From: Breviolum minutum Mf 1.05b.01
Lineage: Eukaryota > Sar > Dinophyceae > Suessiales > Symbiodiniaceae
Length of the DNA stretch: 64,000 nucleotides
Direction of reading: 5' to 3'
Assembly (NCBI GenBank): GCA_000507305.1
Contig: DF241776.1
Location: 1 to 64,000 of the forward strand
Shown one piece after another: positions 1 through 14,700 of this stretch (within the stretch, counting starts at the first letter, position 1; the number at the start of each line of letters is the position of its first letter). Both the position numbers and the translations under genes were made by a program. The notes under the pieces were generated by a model, which saw only the letters and a program-made list of their open reading frames with translations, had not been told where the DNA came from and searched no databases.

Positions 1-130
1 GGTTTTGCAACTCATCATGTTAGTGAAGTTTTCGGGGGTGTGCGAAAACTGGGATAATTCCTCCATCTTTTGGGTCGTTGGCCACAACACACCACTGGAA
101 ACCACCAACCGAAGGTGGGACTCAACGAAC

Positions 131-217
131 TCCTTGCAGTGCAGTCAAGGCTGGCAGTAATGGCTAAGGTTTCGTTGATATCGAAGTCGATGCTGACCAC
201 CTCAAGGTCGGTCGGGT
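131..217 (-). CDS. WD40 gene exon (third repeat, strands b-c)
   Basis: The acceptor is TGCTGCCAG before 217. The exon reads DPTDLEVVSIDFDINE then TLAITASLDCTAR, which fits the VxSIDF-x-LATAS-D-xTAR core of a WD40 repeat. Phase is 1 in. The donor is probably GTTCGT below 131, giving phase 1 out. The expected LWD would be in an exon left of the window. Confidence 0.72.
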
Positions 218-3200
218 CTGGCAGCAAGGTCACGAAATCAAGAAAGTGAGGGGGAATTCTTTGTGACCTTTTTGGGATGGTTAAGTGACCCTTTCAAGGG
301 GTTAAGTGACCTCCAACTAGGGGATCAAAAGGTCACTTTGAATCACCTGGAGGGGAACCTTTTTTTTAATCCATCATCATCAATGACCTTTTCCCTGGAA
401 GTCCAACCGGCCACATATTTTTATAGGTCGGAGGTTCCGAGTTTCAGCATTACTTTAGTAGGGATTTGTTTCTATTCATCAAATCAATGACCCCCTTTTT
501 TTGATACCATCCCTGGAAAATTAACCCTAAGGTGGTGGTTTCAACCCAGCTGATTTTTTTTTTTGCAAAATTTGGATCATCTTCCCGAAATAGGGGTTGA
601 AAATAAAGAAAAATTGAAACCGAAATAGAGGCGACCATTATTTCATAGTAGGGGTTTATATCCTCATCCAAAAGGAGTTTCACCATTTTTTTAAAAATGG
701 TGGAAAGTACCGACTTCCAGGGTTTTTGTTGATACACGCCGACTACATGAAACTCAACAAACATGTTGAACTCAAGAAATGGAGGTTTGAAACTCAGATC
801 GTTTTTCCGGATGGCAAAATGGTAGGTGATTTTCTTCGGGTGAAGCAGCCGTTGAAAATTTCCAGTTCGTGTAGTCTCTTCTGCAACTTATACCAAAAGC
901 CGCGCTATGCTTGTGGCATACAACTTGATGATATGTTTTTCAAAAGCTTCTCCCTTCATCATCCATCCATCCTCATCCTCATCATCCATCATATCCATCT
1001 ACATCTACACCCCCGAAAATCAACAGTTCGCCCCTTAAAAATGATGGTTGGAATACTACTGTTGATGGCTGAAGTCCTGCACCACCTGGGATGTATGAAA
1101 CCCTATAAATAATGGGATAAACAACCTATCAACTGGTTAGCCGGATTTCGTCCATCAACAGTACTTTCCTTTTGAACGGTTGGAACTGCAGGGGGTGTGT
1201 CCATCCATCCAAACTTCAAGGTCACCGAGGTCACCGACCCAATCCTTGTGACCTTGCAAGGTACAAGCACCTCAGCGCAAGTGCAAACGGAGTCGGAAAA
1301 CCCAAACGGGAGAAATTTAACACGGGAAGGTTTTTCTTGACAGATGATGAGTTTTAGCCAGAAAAATCTGGCCCATAAAAATCTGGCCCCTTCTAAGAAG
1401 TTTAAAAGACTATATATATATAAACATATGACTCGTATACTTGGCCCATCTTTTTTCTTCGGATGATGGGACATTAAAGATGCCCAAAAAACCCGCACCT
1501 CTCATCCGCCAGCAAAGCTGATCTCAGCCCCCCGGCAAAGCCCTGTGGATATCTCCCAGACTTTCGCAACATCCACACCTGAGCCCCCGACAAAAAAAAA
1601 ACACCTCCGGAGACTTTCCATGAAATGCTGATTGATTCTTAGGGATCTTTAATATCCCTAAGGGATCCTGGCTCACCTTGGCTAAAAATCCTATAGAGAT
1701 TCCATAAAAATCCGAAACCCTAAAGGATCATTGGACCCTCAAGTCACTGGCGTCATTTTGAGGACCCCAAACACCATACCCCTGCATGCGTCATACAGGT
1801 TCAAACTCACCTTTCCAGGAAGGAGGGTCCTTCAGATCCTTAGAAAAATGCCATACATCCCTATATACCTGGGTAGTAAATTGATATTTGATCCCCTATA
1901 TATACACTGAACAACCAGGGATTTGTTGTTTCATTGCTCACCTGACTCAACTTGTGTTTTTTCGCACAAATAACGTCGAAAAGACTTTTGAGTCGGAAAA
2001 CACATGGCACTTTTTTTTGGACAGACCTGATTTTCAACCTGGGAAAAAACATGTGTGTACATATATAATCTGCTGTATATATGTTTATGTTATGTGTTTA
2101 TATAGTACTGTTACCCCTGCTTGTTCCATTTCAGTCAGAGGTTTTAATTTTGTTTCCCCCACCATCCCCTCATCCAACCAACCCCCCCCAAACCAACAAA
2201 AACAAGGCTTGCCCCTCCCACAAAAAAGATGGGCCCCACTGGGAGGATCATCCCAGGACATGTAAGTGGCAGTAACTGTGGCTAATAACCATGGTTAGTA
2301 AGTCCCCTAAGTAGGGTTGGTTCCCTTACAAATGGCCCTTACATGGCATATAAATGGGGGTGATCCTAGGGTGATCCTAACCACTGAACCATCCAAGATC
2401 CTGGGAGTCGGATCCTCCAAGCACCCTTTCCACACCACTTCCAACGCCGTTAAAAACCAAGGTACTCCCAGTCCCCATGAGCCGACCAGACTTGGAGAAA
2501 TTGCAGCAATGCACTGCTGTATGACCCTTCACTCGCAAAGGTTCTCGGTGGCTTAAGGAGTTCAAACACTTTCCACCGATGGCATCCCACACAAAGACCT
2601 CAGGGTTTGATGGTGATGGATGGTCTCTGGATAAACGGTGGTGGAAAGGTGGGGGTGGTGAAGGGGGGCTTTTTTGGAAACCGTGGATTTTTGCTGCAAA
2701 AAAAAACACCAAAGGAATAAGAAAGTATAGTATAGAAACTCGAAATCTGCATCAACGACATGGATATGTTTCCTTGTTTACTTCAAGAGAAATGCACTGC
2801 CCAGAGTCTGAGTATGTTACCCAGTCTTTCAATCTTAAAACAACTCTTTTCCCGACTCTTCCAGGATCTTATTGCATCTCACCTCCAAAAATGAAGATCG
2901 CCAGTTGGCTAGCGGCTAGTTGGTGGTTGAACCAACCCATTTGAAACATATGCGCAAGTCAAATTGGATCATTTCCCCAGGCTTCGGGGTGAAAATTGTT
3001 AAAAAAAATGAAACCACCACCTATGACCTAACTGCTGTTTTCACAACCGAGTCTAGACAGATTCCCATCGTCATTCTTCAGCAATTTATAAGTTTTATAG
3101 CTAACTGGTCACCACAAAGTTCAAATCAAAAAACCCCACCGGCTGAACTTTTTGAATTCGGGCGGCTCCTCTCTACCCGGATTTTAGATTTACACAATAT

Positions 3201-5708
3201 TGATCCAAATAGCTGATCCGCAATCCTTTTCCTTCCAAACCCCTGGGCCCCAACAACCAATGACCAAAAGAACAAGAAAACATGATAGAGTTTTAATGTT
3301 TATAATTTCTATGAGGTTTCAAGTTTAAAGCTGATAACTTCAAAACATTTTGGTGCAGGGCAAATAAAAGGAACAAAAACATCTGCTATGAAAAGGAGAT
3401 GATTTTTAAAAAAACACTTTGCTAAAACGTTCCATCCCTTCTCGTGAAAGATCCCTACACCCCTGAAAATGAACATGGAACCTCAAAATCACCAAATGGA
3501 TCTGGAAAATCATCTGAACCAAACCTCCGTGTTTATGGCTTCCAGCCCCTAAATTTCCAGGGTTTTCTCCCCGGAGTCCGAAACGACGTTCCGCGTACGC
3601 CGAGTCAAGGGACCATTCCATCCGATGAAGCTGAAGCTAACGCCACCTGGAGCTACTGAAGGCAATTTAAGCGGGAAAAAAAAACAATTTTTTGAGAAAC
3701 GAAAAAAAAACCTCCGGATACGGATTCCATATGATATATACTGGTTGTATTTAATGACAATTGATCCGGAAATTTCATGGCTTATGAAATAATCCCGGAA
3801 GAGAACTGGGTAGTAGTTCATCCTCTATATGCCCTAAACAACAATGGTTTATGAAATAATCCCCGGAATATAACTGGGTAGTAGCTCGATGCCCTTATAT
3901 AAACCCAACCAACCAGGGTCTTTTCCCACCCCTTTCCATGTTCTTTTAACCATGTTCAACCTTTGGGCCCACTTTTAGTGACACTGGATGAGGGTTCCAG
4001 GTTCCAAGGCGTTTGAAACCTCCAACTAAACGGGTTGCCATGGCAACCGGAAAGTCCACCATTTTTCGAATAGGAAATGTATATATCCACATTGGTGATT
4101 GGGGTTTGTTCCATTGTCAATGCTACCCAAAAAAAAATGATGTGTTTGGTTTGTTTTCCTTTTTTTTTCAAAAATCGTATCTCCGGCTTCTGAAACATCT
4201 AAGGGTCATTTTGGGTGGGATCTACCCTCTGGTAAGCCAACATAGCTGGCTGGAATGTTCCCATGTTCAACTCATTCAGGGTCCAGCCATTACAGCCAGC
4301 TATGTTGATCCCGGATCTACTTACCTTAAGGTCAAAATAGATGGCCTTGCCGATACCAATTTTGGTAGCTTAGTAAAGGGTCCGAAAATAAACCAAAATG
4401 TAGGGACGGCACGCCATCTACTTTTCCATCAAAAATCAAATTGGGGCCTTTCCAACGGACCCCTCAGTGATAAGTTACTAGAGCTATTAGATACTCAGGT
4501 TTAGGGGTCCGTTCAGTGGGTACTGTTGGAGATTTCCTGGAACTTTTCAATTACCGTAGATTCCTTCAATTTCACGGGCGGAAATGAGTACGATACAGAT
4601 ATACCACCCCAGCCACTAACCACCCCAACTCCCACCTGGCTGACGGCCACCACCTGAACCTCTGAGTGGTTTTCAAGGCCAGCTTCCTGTCGGCAAGAAG
4701 GAAGCCGTGGCATAAAAACCTTGGAATATGAGGAAAACAATGGTAGAAGGATAAATATCATACCTCAAACTAACATCGGTACGGTGGTGGGAAACAATGA
4801 CAAGCAGATTCCCCGAATGACAGTGAAAAATGGTGATTGTAGAAATATTGTAGAAAGCAAAAATCACCAACTAAACAAACGAAAGATAATTTCTTTCACA
4901 GAAATTCTCACCCCCAAATACCGGGATGTCATGGGATGTCCATAGTTGGAACTAAAGATCAATGGTTAGTAACTGGGGTGAAATAATTCATGCACTTACA
5001 AATAGGGGATATCTTGGGGAACCCCAACCATTGATCCTAACCTCCAATGGGACATGTTGGGGGGTATCAACCCCAACCCCCTTGGGGAAATCTTTCCAAA
5101 TCACCGGCCTTGAGGGTATGATGCATGGCCGTATCATAGCCCTTGAACCTCAGCTGGCCAGGGAGGTTGCTTCACTTCACCACACAAAAGTGAGCCAACC
5201 CCAAAAAAAAAACAGTTTCGTATGTAGGGGACCCAAAATCACTTGGTGAAATAATCACCAGCCGAAAAAAAACAAATTTATAAGGCCACTTATACTTGTA
5301 ACTCCATTTATAGGGATGAAATTTCACCCCAGCGAAACCCATTTAAGTTTTCGTCCGTTTATTTTGGGGGGCTACCCATGTCACTCCATTTAGAACAATC
5401 GTCTCGGGGTCAAGACAAAAAATATCTCCAACGCTTTGAAGCTGTCAAAACACCGGCTTTCATGAGGATTTTGTTTATTACCTGTAAAACCTTTTCGTGT
5501 ACCATATTTTTGGGCAAATGGATTGCTGGTTTTAGGGCTTTCAAGTTGATGGTTAAATTAACGTCGCAACAGCTGTTTTCCGGGTACCATCCAGACTTTC
5601 AAAGATTAGCTGTTCGAAACAAATTAATTTTTGAGGCAAACCTTTCACTGATTTTTTGACCTCCAACCAGCGCTTCAGAAAAGATGTGGCTGGAACAGAG
5701 AGTCCGAA

Positions 5709-5772
<64 letters not shown>

Positions 5773-8700
5773 CTGATGATGATGANATGATGATGGTGAT
5801 GATGGTGATGATGATGATGGTGATGATGATGATGATGATGATGATGATGGTGATGATGGTGATGATGGTGATGATGGTGATGATGGTGATGATGATGATG
5901 ATGGTGATAATGGTGATGGTGATGGTGATGATGAAGCCGAGATTTTCGCCAAACAAAACAATGGCAATAAGATTTATTTTGTTTTTGTTTCTTTCGAATG
6001 GAACCCATGATGCTGCGAGGGAGGAGTGTTCACTTCCCTCCCCCACATGATTCAACATCTTCATACACCTCATTCCAAGAATAAAAAACTACCATGTAAT
6101 GTACCTTACATGATGTCCTACAAAATTTCCGGGGCGCGATTTTTCTTGGAAAGACCCCTGGCCCATGTCCAAGATGATGTACCTCACATTTTCCAAGTTG
6201 AATCATGTTTTGTGACTGAAAGACCACTCAACTTCGGGCGTGGCCCCCCTCCCGGGGATGCAAATCATCACCACCAGGATGACATTACATGTTTTAGGCG
6301 ACCGGGGATTCCAACCTAAACCTTCATTTGTGATGGTTGCATCCTGGGAGGGTGGTCATATACAAAATCAAACGCCCCAAAAAAAAAAAGAATTGTCAGG
6401 TCAAAAGATTCAAGTACCTAAAATGGAGGTAATGTACCAAAATAATCCAAAATAAGGCTGTTTTGGGGGATGGGGGATTCCCTTACATTAAGCCTTACAT
6501 CCATACAGGTTCAATTTTCGGTGAGGATTCCTCCGAATTTTACCTGAATTTTTGTTGGGTGACAATTGAAGGTCAACTTTTCTTTGTTTAGTTGGTGATT
6601 TTGTTACGGGTTCTACACAAATCACCATTTTTCCAACCAGCATTTGGGGATTAGTTTGTCATTTTTTGGAAACCATAGGTTTCGAGTCGCAAATCTAAGT
6701 AAAAAAACATGTTGGTTTCCAATGTTGTTTTCAATTGAATGATGGTTCCCAAACATTTACTTGAAAAACGATATCCAACCCACCGTTTCCAGGCAAATCT
6801 ACAGTAAGTATTTGAATGATTTTTAAAGACATTGGATTATGCCTTACCATCCATACAGCTTCATCGAGCTTCATCAGGCTCAAGTGTGGCAGCTTCATGG
6901 CCTTGCTAATGGCACCTGAGATGGGGGGCCCCACACCATACCATACCATGCCATGGGGAGGAGCGGTATACTTTACCTACATGAATGATGGATTTTTATG
7001 GTACAGCCAGTATGGTAAGTTTTATACATGTGGGTCAATATATCCCATGGATCCTATGGTCCCATTGGTATTCCGAGACCTTTTTGGGGGGGCGATCGTG
7101 TTGATGCTAAAAGAAGGATTGGTAACTGCATTTTTTTTAAGCAAGGATTGCTAAACACAAAACTAGGGTGCAAAAAAGGGAATAGAATTGAAGTTTTTTT
7201 TTTAAGGATCATATTTGGGAGTGGGTGTTGATTGGTACACTCTGGTAAACTAACATAGCAATTGGAAATCCACCATTTGAAGATGTATCTCCTATTAGAA
7301 ATGGTGGGTTCCATTGCTATGTTAATTTACGAGAGGGTAACTAGGAAAAAATTGGGAAGGGGTGATTTTTGGTTCCCAAAAAGGGAAAAAAATCCACTCC
7401 GAAGATCCAAATGTTGTTGTAAAAACTACCCCTTTTTAGGCCTAAAAAAGAAGAAAGTTTTTTGTTTCACAGGTAAAAAACGTCCAAAATCCATGGTCGT
7501 TTTGTTGAATCATTTGATTTCAAGTTGTTTGAAGTCTCAAATCATTCTTTGTCAACTTCTTCCGGAGATTTGACGCAATTTTATTTAGATTTGCTTGTTC
7601 GGTGGTTGGAAAGATTGAACAAAAATCGTCCCCTTAAATGGTGGTGAGTTTAACTGCGTTTTCTTTACCATGGGATCGAATCCGTACAAAATCACCAACT
7701 AAACAAACAAAGAAGGAAAATCCTTCAATTTGCCGTACTTTTTGCATCATTTGATCCTGGGAAATTTAATGATCCCTGTTCAAGGGAGGGTTGGGTCCAA
7801 GAAAATTACAACACTAGGGGATATAGCACACCCCAAACAATCCCCCGTTCGCCAAATATGAAAGGAATCCTTCATAGTCTCTTGGTAAAGGTTGCTTGGG
7901 TTGCTTTCCAAAGGTGTATTGAAAATAACCTTAGATTGGATTCTAGACATTGGGGATAAACTCATCCCACCTTTTAGAAGGAATCCTTACAATAGGTATA
8001 TTTAGACCCCTATCGGGTTGATGAGTTTATCCTATAAAACAATCAGCTGAACGAAAGAAACATGAGGGTGACTCTTTTGACCCAACAAGAGAACCGAGAA
8101 CCTTCCTTGGGTGCATCTGGTTGACCCAAATTCCAAATAGCCAGGCCAGGTGACCTTTCCGGAAAAATCACCTTTAAAAAAGAACCCCCCTTCTGCCATT
8201 GGGTGACCTGTCAGATGAGGGCTGTTAGATTTTTTTTTCCACAGACCTTCTTGTTTCTGCAGGTCGGGGGTGAAACGCCTCGCCCTCGCAGAGGCAGGAG
8301 CCCGTGTGCGAGGGGAGGCCCTGCGCGCCAGCGAAAGCCAAGGGCCGCCCAGCAGGCGGCGGTGCTCAACAGGCCCCACCAGCGTCTTGGCTGCTGTTTC
8401 CAAGAAAATACAGAGCATCGTTAGCTACATAACTTTACGAATCGGGTCACCGGCTCCTTATCATGCTTTCGTCTGCAGGATCTTCTTTGTTCGGCCGGTT
8501 GTTTCTTCATGTCCATCAGCGAGCAAGCGTCGATTGCGTTCCGTAAATATTGGACTCTCCTCTGCAAACGATCTGATGTGCCACATTCTGCTTTGAATTT
8601 GGTAAACAGCGCGGCCCAGAGTTCCTCCTCTGTCTGGGTGGACAAGTTTTCTGCATAATTTTCTTCTTCAGATGAAGTGGAAGAAGCCATCCACACAGGA

Positions 8701-11700
8701 AGGTAAAAGCAAAAAGAAGCAAGCGACACCACCCTGGACGCAATGCGTCACAGAAACAACTGGTCACACAGGTCCCTGCGTCAGCCTGACTCAAGCTGGG
8801 AAAGATCTACCAACATGTTGACATGGGCAGGTTATTTCTTATATCTTCCTGTTCTGCCTGGCCATGGGTCCGTTGTTTCACTAGCTCCATAGAATCCTTG
8901 GGGCGATCTCTATTCAACGCTATGTGGATGATACCACCATCATTGAGTAGCAGTGGCGGCAGCGGCAGGATTTGCAATTGAGGTAGCAGCGGCGGATGCT
9001 TGAGCCTCACCGCTTTGACCCAAACATATGCCAAACATTATGACAATTGCCTTGGCAGTCTTGGCTGCCGTTTCCATGAAAATACAGAGCGTCTTTAGCT
9101 ACATAATTTTACGAATCGGGTCACCGGCTCCTTATCATGCTTTCGTTTGCAGGATCTTCTTTGTTCGGCAGGTCGTCTCTTCATGTCCGTCAGAAACCAA
9201 GCATCGATTTCATTCTTTCATTCTCCAACCCTTTTCATTTTGAAGAAGCGTCCCTGCCCTGCCGGACCTCAGCCGCGCGCAGCAACGTCCAGTGTTCCCT
9301 ACCTGACGACGGGAATCAGTGCTTTTCAGTGTAGAAAAAATATAAGCTTCTGGCGAAGAATCCTCTTGGCCATACCGCAAACGCTAAGACGCAGGCTCAA
9401 GGGAAAACAGTCGCACCAAAGCTTGTCAGATGCATCAAATGGCTGAAGGCGAGGGGATTTTGATGATCCTGCCGCGGCTCCCGGCTGTCAGCGCTTCCCT
9501 GCCGGACTTCAACCTCATAACATTTATCAGAAAGAATGCCAGAAAATATGTCAGAAAAAATGTCAGAAGATATGTCACAAAGAAGGTCAGAAAGAATGTC
9601 AGAAAATGTGTCAGAAAGAAGGTCAGAAAATATGTCACAAAAAAATGTCAGAAGATATGTCAAAAAGAATGTCAGAAAGAATGTCAGAAAATATGTCAGG
9701 AGTAATGTCAGAAAATCTGTCAGAAAGAAGGTCAGAAAATATGCCAGAAAGATCCAGAAAGTGTGGCAGAATAGAAACTGCCAGAGGTGAATTGGAAGCC
9801 TCCGGACATGGTTCCTCGCATGGCCACTGGGAATTATGGGGCGTGAGCTTGGCAACGCAAAATACCATAGAAGAATTTGCACATAAGCCCGGGGAAGATG
9901 GTCGCAGTAGAGGAGGCGACAAGGAGGCGGAGGAAGAAACGGAGGAAGGAGTCGGAGATAAGGCTGATATAAAACCTAACAACCCTCACCCGACAGATAC
10001 ACAACAAGGGTGATGTCAACGTGGCTGTTTTGAAATGTCATGGTGGGGATCAGTCGAAGTAAAGTATGTATGTTTTTGAAAAATCAGAATGTAAAAGCTA
10101 TTTGGGGCAACCTTTTTCAGTAGATTCTAATTAGCTATGATATGATCAGAAACTTTTGATCGCCACGGATCAAAGAATATGCTCGTGACATCTTGTTGAG
10201 TTTCACACATGGTCAACCCCCTTCGGGATCGGCGGGAGGGGCTGGGAGTGTTGGAAAATTAAAAAACATACCCTTTTCTGGAACTAACATAGAACCTTAA
10301 AGTGGTGGTTTCCAATAGGAATCTCCTTTTTCAGGGATCTATTTTCAGGGGCTATGTTAGTTTCAGGCAGGGTACTCCGCGGAAAACTAACATGTCCCCT
10401 GAACATCAATGGTTGGAAGATGTATTTCCTATTGAATAGTCCCTTTTTAGAGGACATGCTATGTTTCGGCGGTGTATGTGAAGACCACCAAGTCATGATA
10501 CCAAAATAACAACCCAAACCATGCACTATGAAGTGGACATCACTTTTGTTGTACGGCAAAAGATCAGCTTTCAGGAGTTCACGCGTCTTAACACTGGAGC
10601 TAACGGCCTCTTTGCTCTTTAACCACATCATCACCACCACCACCACCACCACCATCATCAGCACCACCATCACCTGGGCCTTGCTAATACCTCCCCCCAC
10701 CCTTCCAACTTCCTACAATTTCCCTTATCCATTTCGGTGGAACCGTTTCAAACGCCACCCAAGACACGTCGTAAGGAGAGCATGGAGTCATAGGAATACA
10801 CAAAGACTTCAGCACTGCAAGTCCCATCGGAAGTCTTGGCTACGATGTGGAGCAGATCCAAATCAGGGCTATCCTGGATAGAAACAACAAGCGTCATGAA
10901 AAATGGAACCCCTGGTTGCTTGGGTTATATAGGGGATCATCTGTGGCACCATGTACCTACCATATATGGGTTGTACCTATTATATATGGGCCATACATCT
11001 GCTTGTGGTGGTTTTTTGTTTATTAAAGTAATGAAAAAAAGGGGCCCCTGGTTGATTGTTTAGGGTATATCACAGCTTTTTTTTGTGGGGATTACTACAT
11101 AAACCATGAAATAAGGATCCTTATGAATCAACCAGTATAATTGGAAGGTAAGGCCATGGCTCACATGCGAAGTTAAGGGTAGAAAGAAATCAGCACCTAG
11201 ACTAGTCGGATTTTTTGTGTGGGAAATCCCGGAATCTTTTTTGCAATTTTGTGGGAGGTTGGCGAAATATTAGTTGTATGGTATATGGATGCTTCCGAAA
11301 ATAGTGATACCCCCAAATCATCTTTTATAGGAGATACAGTTGAGATACATCTTCAAATGGTTGGTTTTTACATTGTTATGTTAGTTTATCTACAAAGCTA
11401 CCCTCCCAGGAACTACCCCGCCAAAACTAACATGACTCGCTGGAAAATCCACCATGAATGAGTCGATGTATTTCCTATTCAAAAATGCGGGGATTTTCCA
11501 GCAATCGTCATGTTCGTGAACTCAGGGGTGTACCATATCCCATCCTAGCTGGCAGTTGGTTATCGTTTGAGCAACGCCCAAAAACTCCTATGACGTTCCA
11601 TGATACTATTTGATTTATAGGGATCCTTATAATATCTATAATGGCTTATGATAATACCTATATTAACTGGGTAGTACTTCATCCCTTAATATACAGCAAA

Positions 11701-14700
11701 AAATCCCGGAGTTTTAGTTATTGCTCATTCGGAAGACTCGTTCTCTGGAGGACACTGTCTTCTTTCAATCTTGGAGGATGGATCATCCCAGGACGTGGTT
11801 CAGTGGTTTTTTTAACCATTGGTGATCGTTGTTGTCCCCTAAGGATCGCGTTGCGAAGACCCCTTTCATTCATGGCCATTCATGGCTTATAAATGATAAA
11901 TGATCCTACCCACACTTAGGGAACCGGGGTGATCCTCCAAGTAAGGATACAAAGTGAGCACCTTCTGATGGAATTCTAAGGGTTATCCTGCAAGTTTTTT
12001 TTCACATCCATGGATTTCAAATTTCAAACCTCGGAATCTAAGGCTAACCCCCCCAAAAGCCATGTTTCCCCGAAGTAAATAAGGAATTATTAGGGGATTT
12101 ACCACCATAATCCCTGAATATCCCCCCTGAAAATAAAGCCCTAATAAGACCTAAGTAGGGGGACAATGATGGTTAATCATCCCTTAATAAGGCCTTATGT
12201 TTTGGCATTGGGTGGGCCGACCCAGGAAGTACAGCATTCTTAAGAGGTCGCTACTACCCATCATTTGTGCCTTAAAAAAAGGGCTATTTCTTGAGGGCAC
12301 CAAAAACCATGGCATTTTCAGGGGGTAGAAAATTTCCCTTAGATTCCCAAAAAAAAACACGGAGCCGCGGCAAGGTCCACTTCCACGGTCAAAACCAGGT
12401 CAGGTTCAACTTGGATGGGTTCAGCTTGGGTAAGCTGATGAACCTTCACAAAAAATGTTCACCGGGATAAACCTCCGGGATTTTTTACTAACAAATGGGG
12501 GTTGAACCCTAAAATGGTGTTGTTTCCCCAACTGGCCCATGTGGTTTTCTTACTAAAAATGAGTTTCGCACTTGGGGTGTGTTTTATGGGGGGTACCACC
12601 ATTGAAGGAAACAGCCTCAAATCGCTGGCTGGAAAAAGTCACCTAATTTTTGGATGGTATTTTTTTTTAACCAGGAAAGATCGATGGGGATATTTTTCAT
12701 GGGGTTTTCACTCGCTGGACTCGTTTCAGGGAGTTAAAAAATTGTTTTTCAACAGCCGCCTTTAGTGAAAAACTTGAAGGGAAGAAAACGTGACCAAACA
12801 GGGCACGATCACATCTCCCCTTGGGAAGTTTGGAAAATCATCGTCCTCAAAACTGCCGACTGGAATGAGATAATTATGGCTCCCAGGAGGGGTTCTAACC
12901 AACAAGAGAGAAAGTGAGAAAAGACAGGAATGTCATTTAAATCTTAACTAGTTGGTGGTTTCAACCCAATTGAAAAATATTAGTCAAATTGGATCATTTC
13001 CCGCGGGTTCGGGGTGAAAATGAAAAATATTTGAAACAACCAACCAGTTAAGTCTTTGCCAATTTGTTGCATCATCTCATTTCAACCACACTTCCCCTTC
13101 CGCTCCTCCATAAGTGTCTCTGACGCGCATGGACAGAATGGGTCAATTCTGTTTCCAACGTAAACAAATTCTGAAACTGTTCCCCTACTTCTGGGCAAAC
13201 TATAGCAATTTACAAATCAAAACTACACCCCCGAAGATTAACATGCAATGGTTCGGAAGAATAGGTTCTTCCAGGGGTGTCTATTCTCAGGTTCCATGTT
13301 AATCTTCCGGGGTGTAAGTAATGGTATTTTGGGGGAAAATATCAAGCTTTCACAATCTCTCTAGCACTAGACTATCCTTCCTCTTTTTTCCCACGCTCTT
13401 TTGTGGCCAGGTTTTCGGTCTTTTAAAATGTGTGAAATCCTGTGTCTTTTCAGTCTTTTCAAACGCTTCCATTTTTTTGTTACAAGTAGCACTAATAGCT
13501 ATATACATGGATTTGCTGAAAACATGCTTGGAAAAAGTTCCAAAAAAAATATTCTCTCAAATGGTTTGTGACCTTTTTCCAGTGATGTATCGCAGGCCAT
13601 TTCGTTTTTTCGACTACCCTCTCGAGGTCAATTCCATGTGAAGTTTTTGTTACTTTCTTTCGCGACCCTTCTGAAAACGAGCCCAAAAACCAGCTGGTCA
13701 GGTGGCATGTTTTATTTCCACCTCCACTTTCCACTGAAACTCCGAGCATAGAAGAGAAATTCCATTGAAGCGTTGAAAAACACAAGATGCATCTTCATTA
13801 CAATTTCTGAGATGTACCAAAAAATGATGGACTGGAGGCATCGGAATATCGTGGCTTCTGGCTTCACCAAAAAAAAAGTACCCTCCAGTAATCTAACATA
13901 GCTGGCTGGAAAATGAACCTTAAATGAAGATCTATTTCCTATTCAACATGGGGATATTGTGTTTTCCCGGCACCAGTCCAAGGGGTACATGCAATTCGGC
14001 GTCCGAATCGTCCGATATGCGTGCATTGAACATGGCCATATTCCAGCCAGCTATGTTAGTTTACCAGAGGGTAAGTTTCTCTTGGGGATTCCAAGAAACT
14101 ATGCTGAGCTCCGAATTACTCTGTTGAACAATATCAGCTTGACCTGAAGGGCCTGCTGGCTACATGGGCAACACCAAGTATGTTCGTCCCAACAAAATAC
14201 TGATGCTCCGAAATTTCCTTTCCGGAGAGCCAATCTAAAAAAAAGGATCACCCCCAAAATCATCAACAAACATCTCCATCACTCCGGGTTTGTCCCTTTT
14301 TATGGGGCCAGGAATACCTTCAAGTTACCTTTCATGACAAGCTGGTTGGTTAATGATGGGATCCTTATAATTGCTTGTTCTCAAGATCTATCCCGTCTAT
14401 CCCTATATAAGTGTGTGGGATTTCATCCCTTATATTTTTAGCAAATAACCGGGGGTTTTGTCATCCCACCTTTAACATTGTGTATAAACTCATCTCACCT
14501 CTAAAAGGGAATCCTGCTTGTAATCGGTAGATACACCCCTGCTTTTGGGTTGATGAGTTTATCCCCTACTGTTGGTGGTTCAGAAATCCGGCGATCACCA
14601 GTTGATATGTAAAATATGTAAAATAAAATATCCCATGATTTACCAGGTTTTAGCACCATCCCAGGTGGTTTGATATATCGCCGGATTTCGGAACCAACCA

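Noticed and set aside
5553-6073. Long Met, His, Ile and Ser homopolymer frames on both strands
   Set aside because: All are read-throughs of the ATG microsatellite, which also contains an undetermined base.
9397-9882. 161-codon minus frame of Ser-Asp-Ile-Leu-Phe repeats
   Set aside because: It reads a stop-free 12-bp minisatellite and other frames are equally open.
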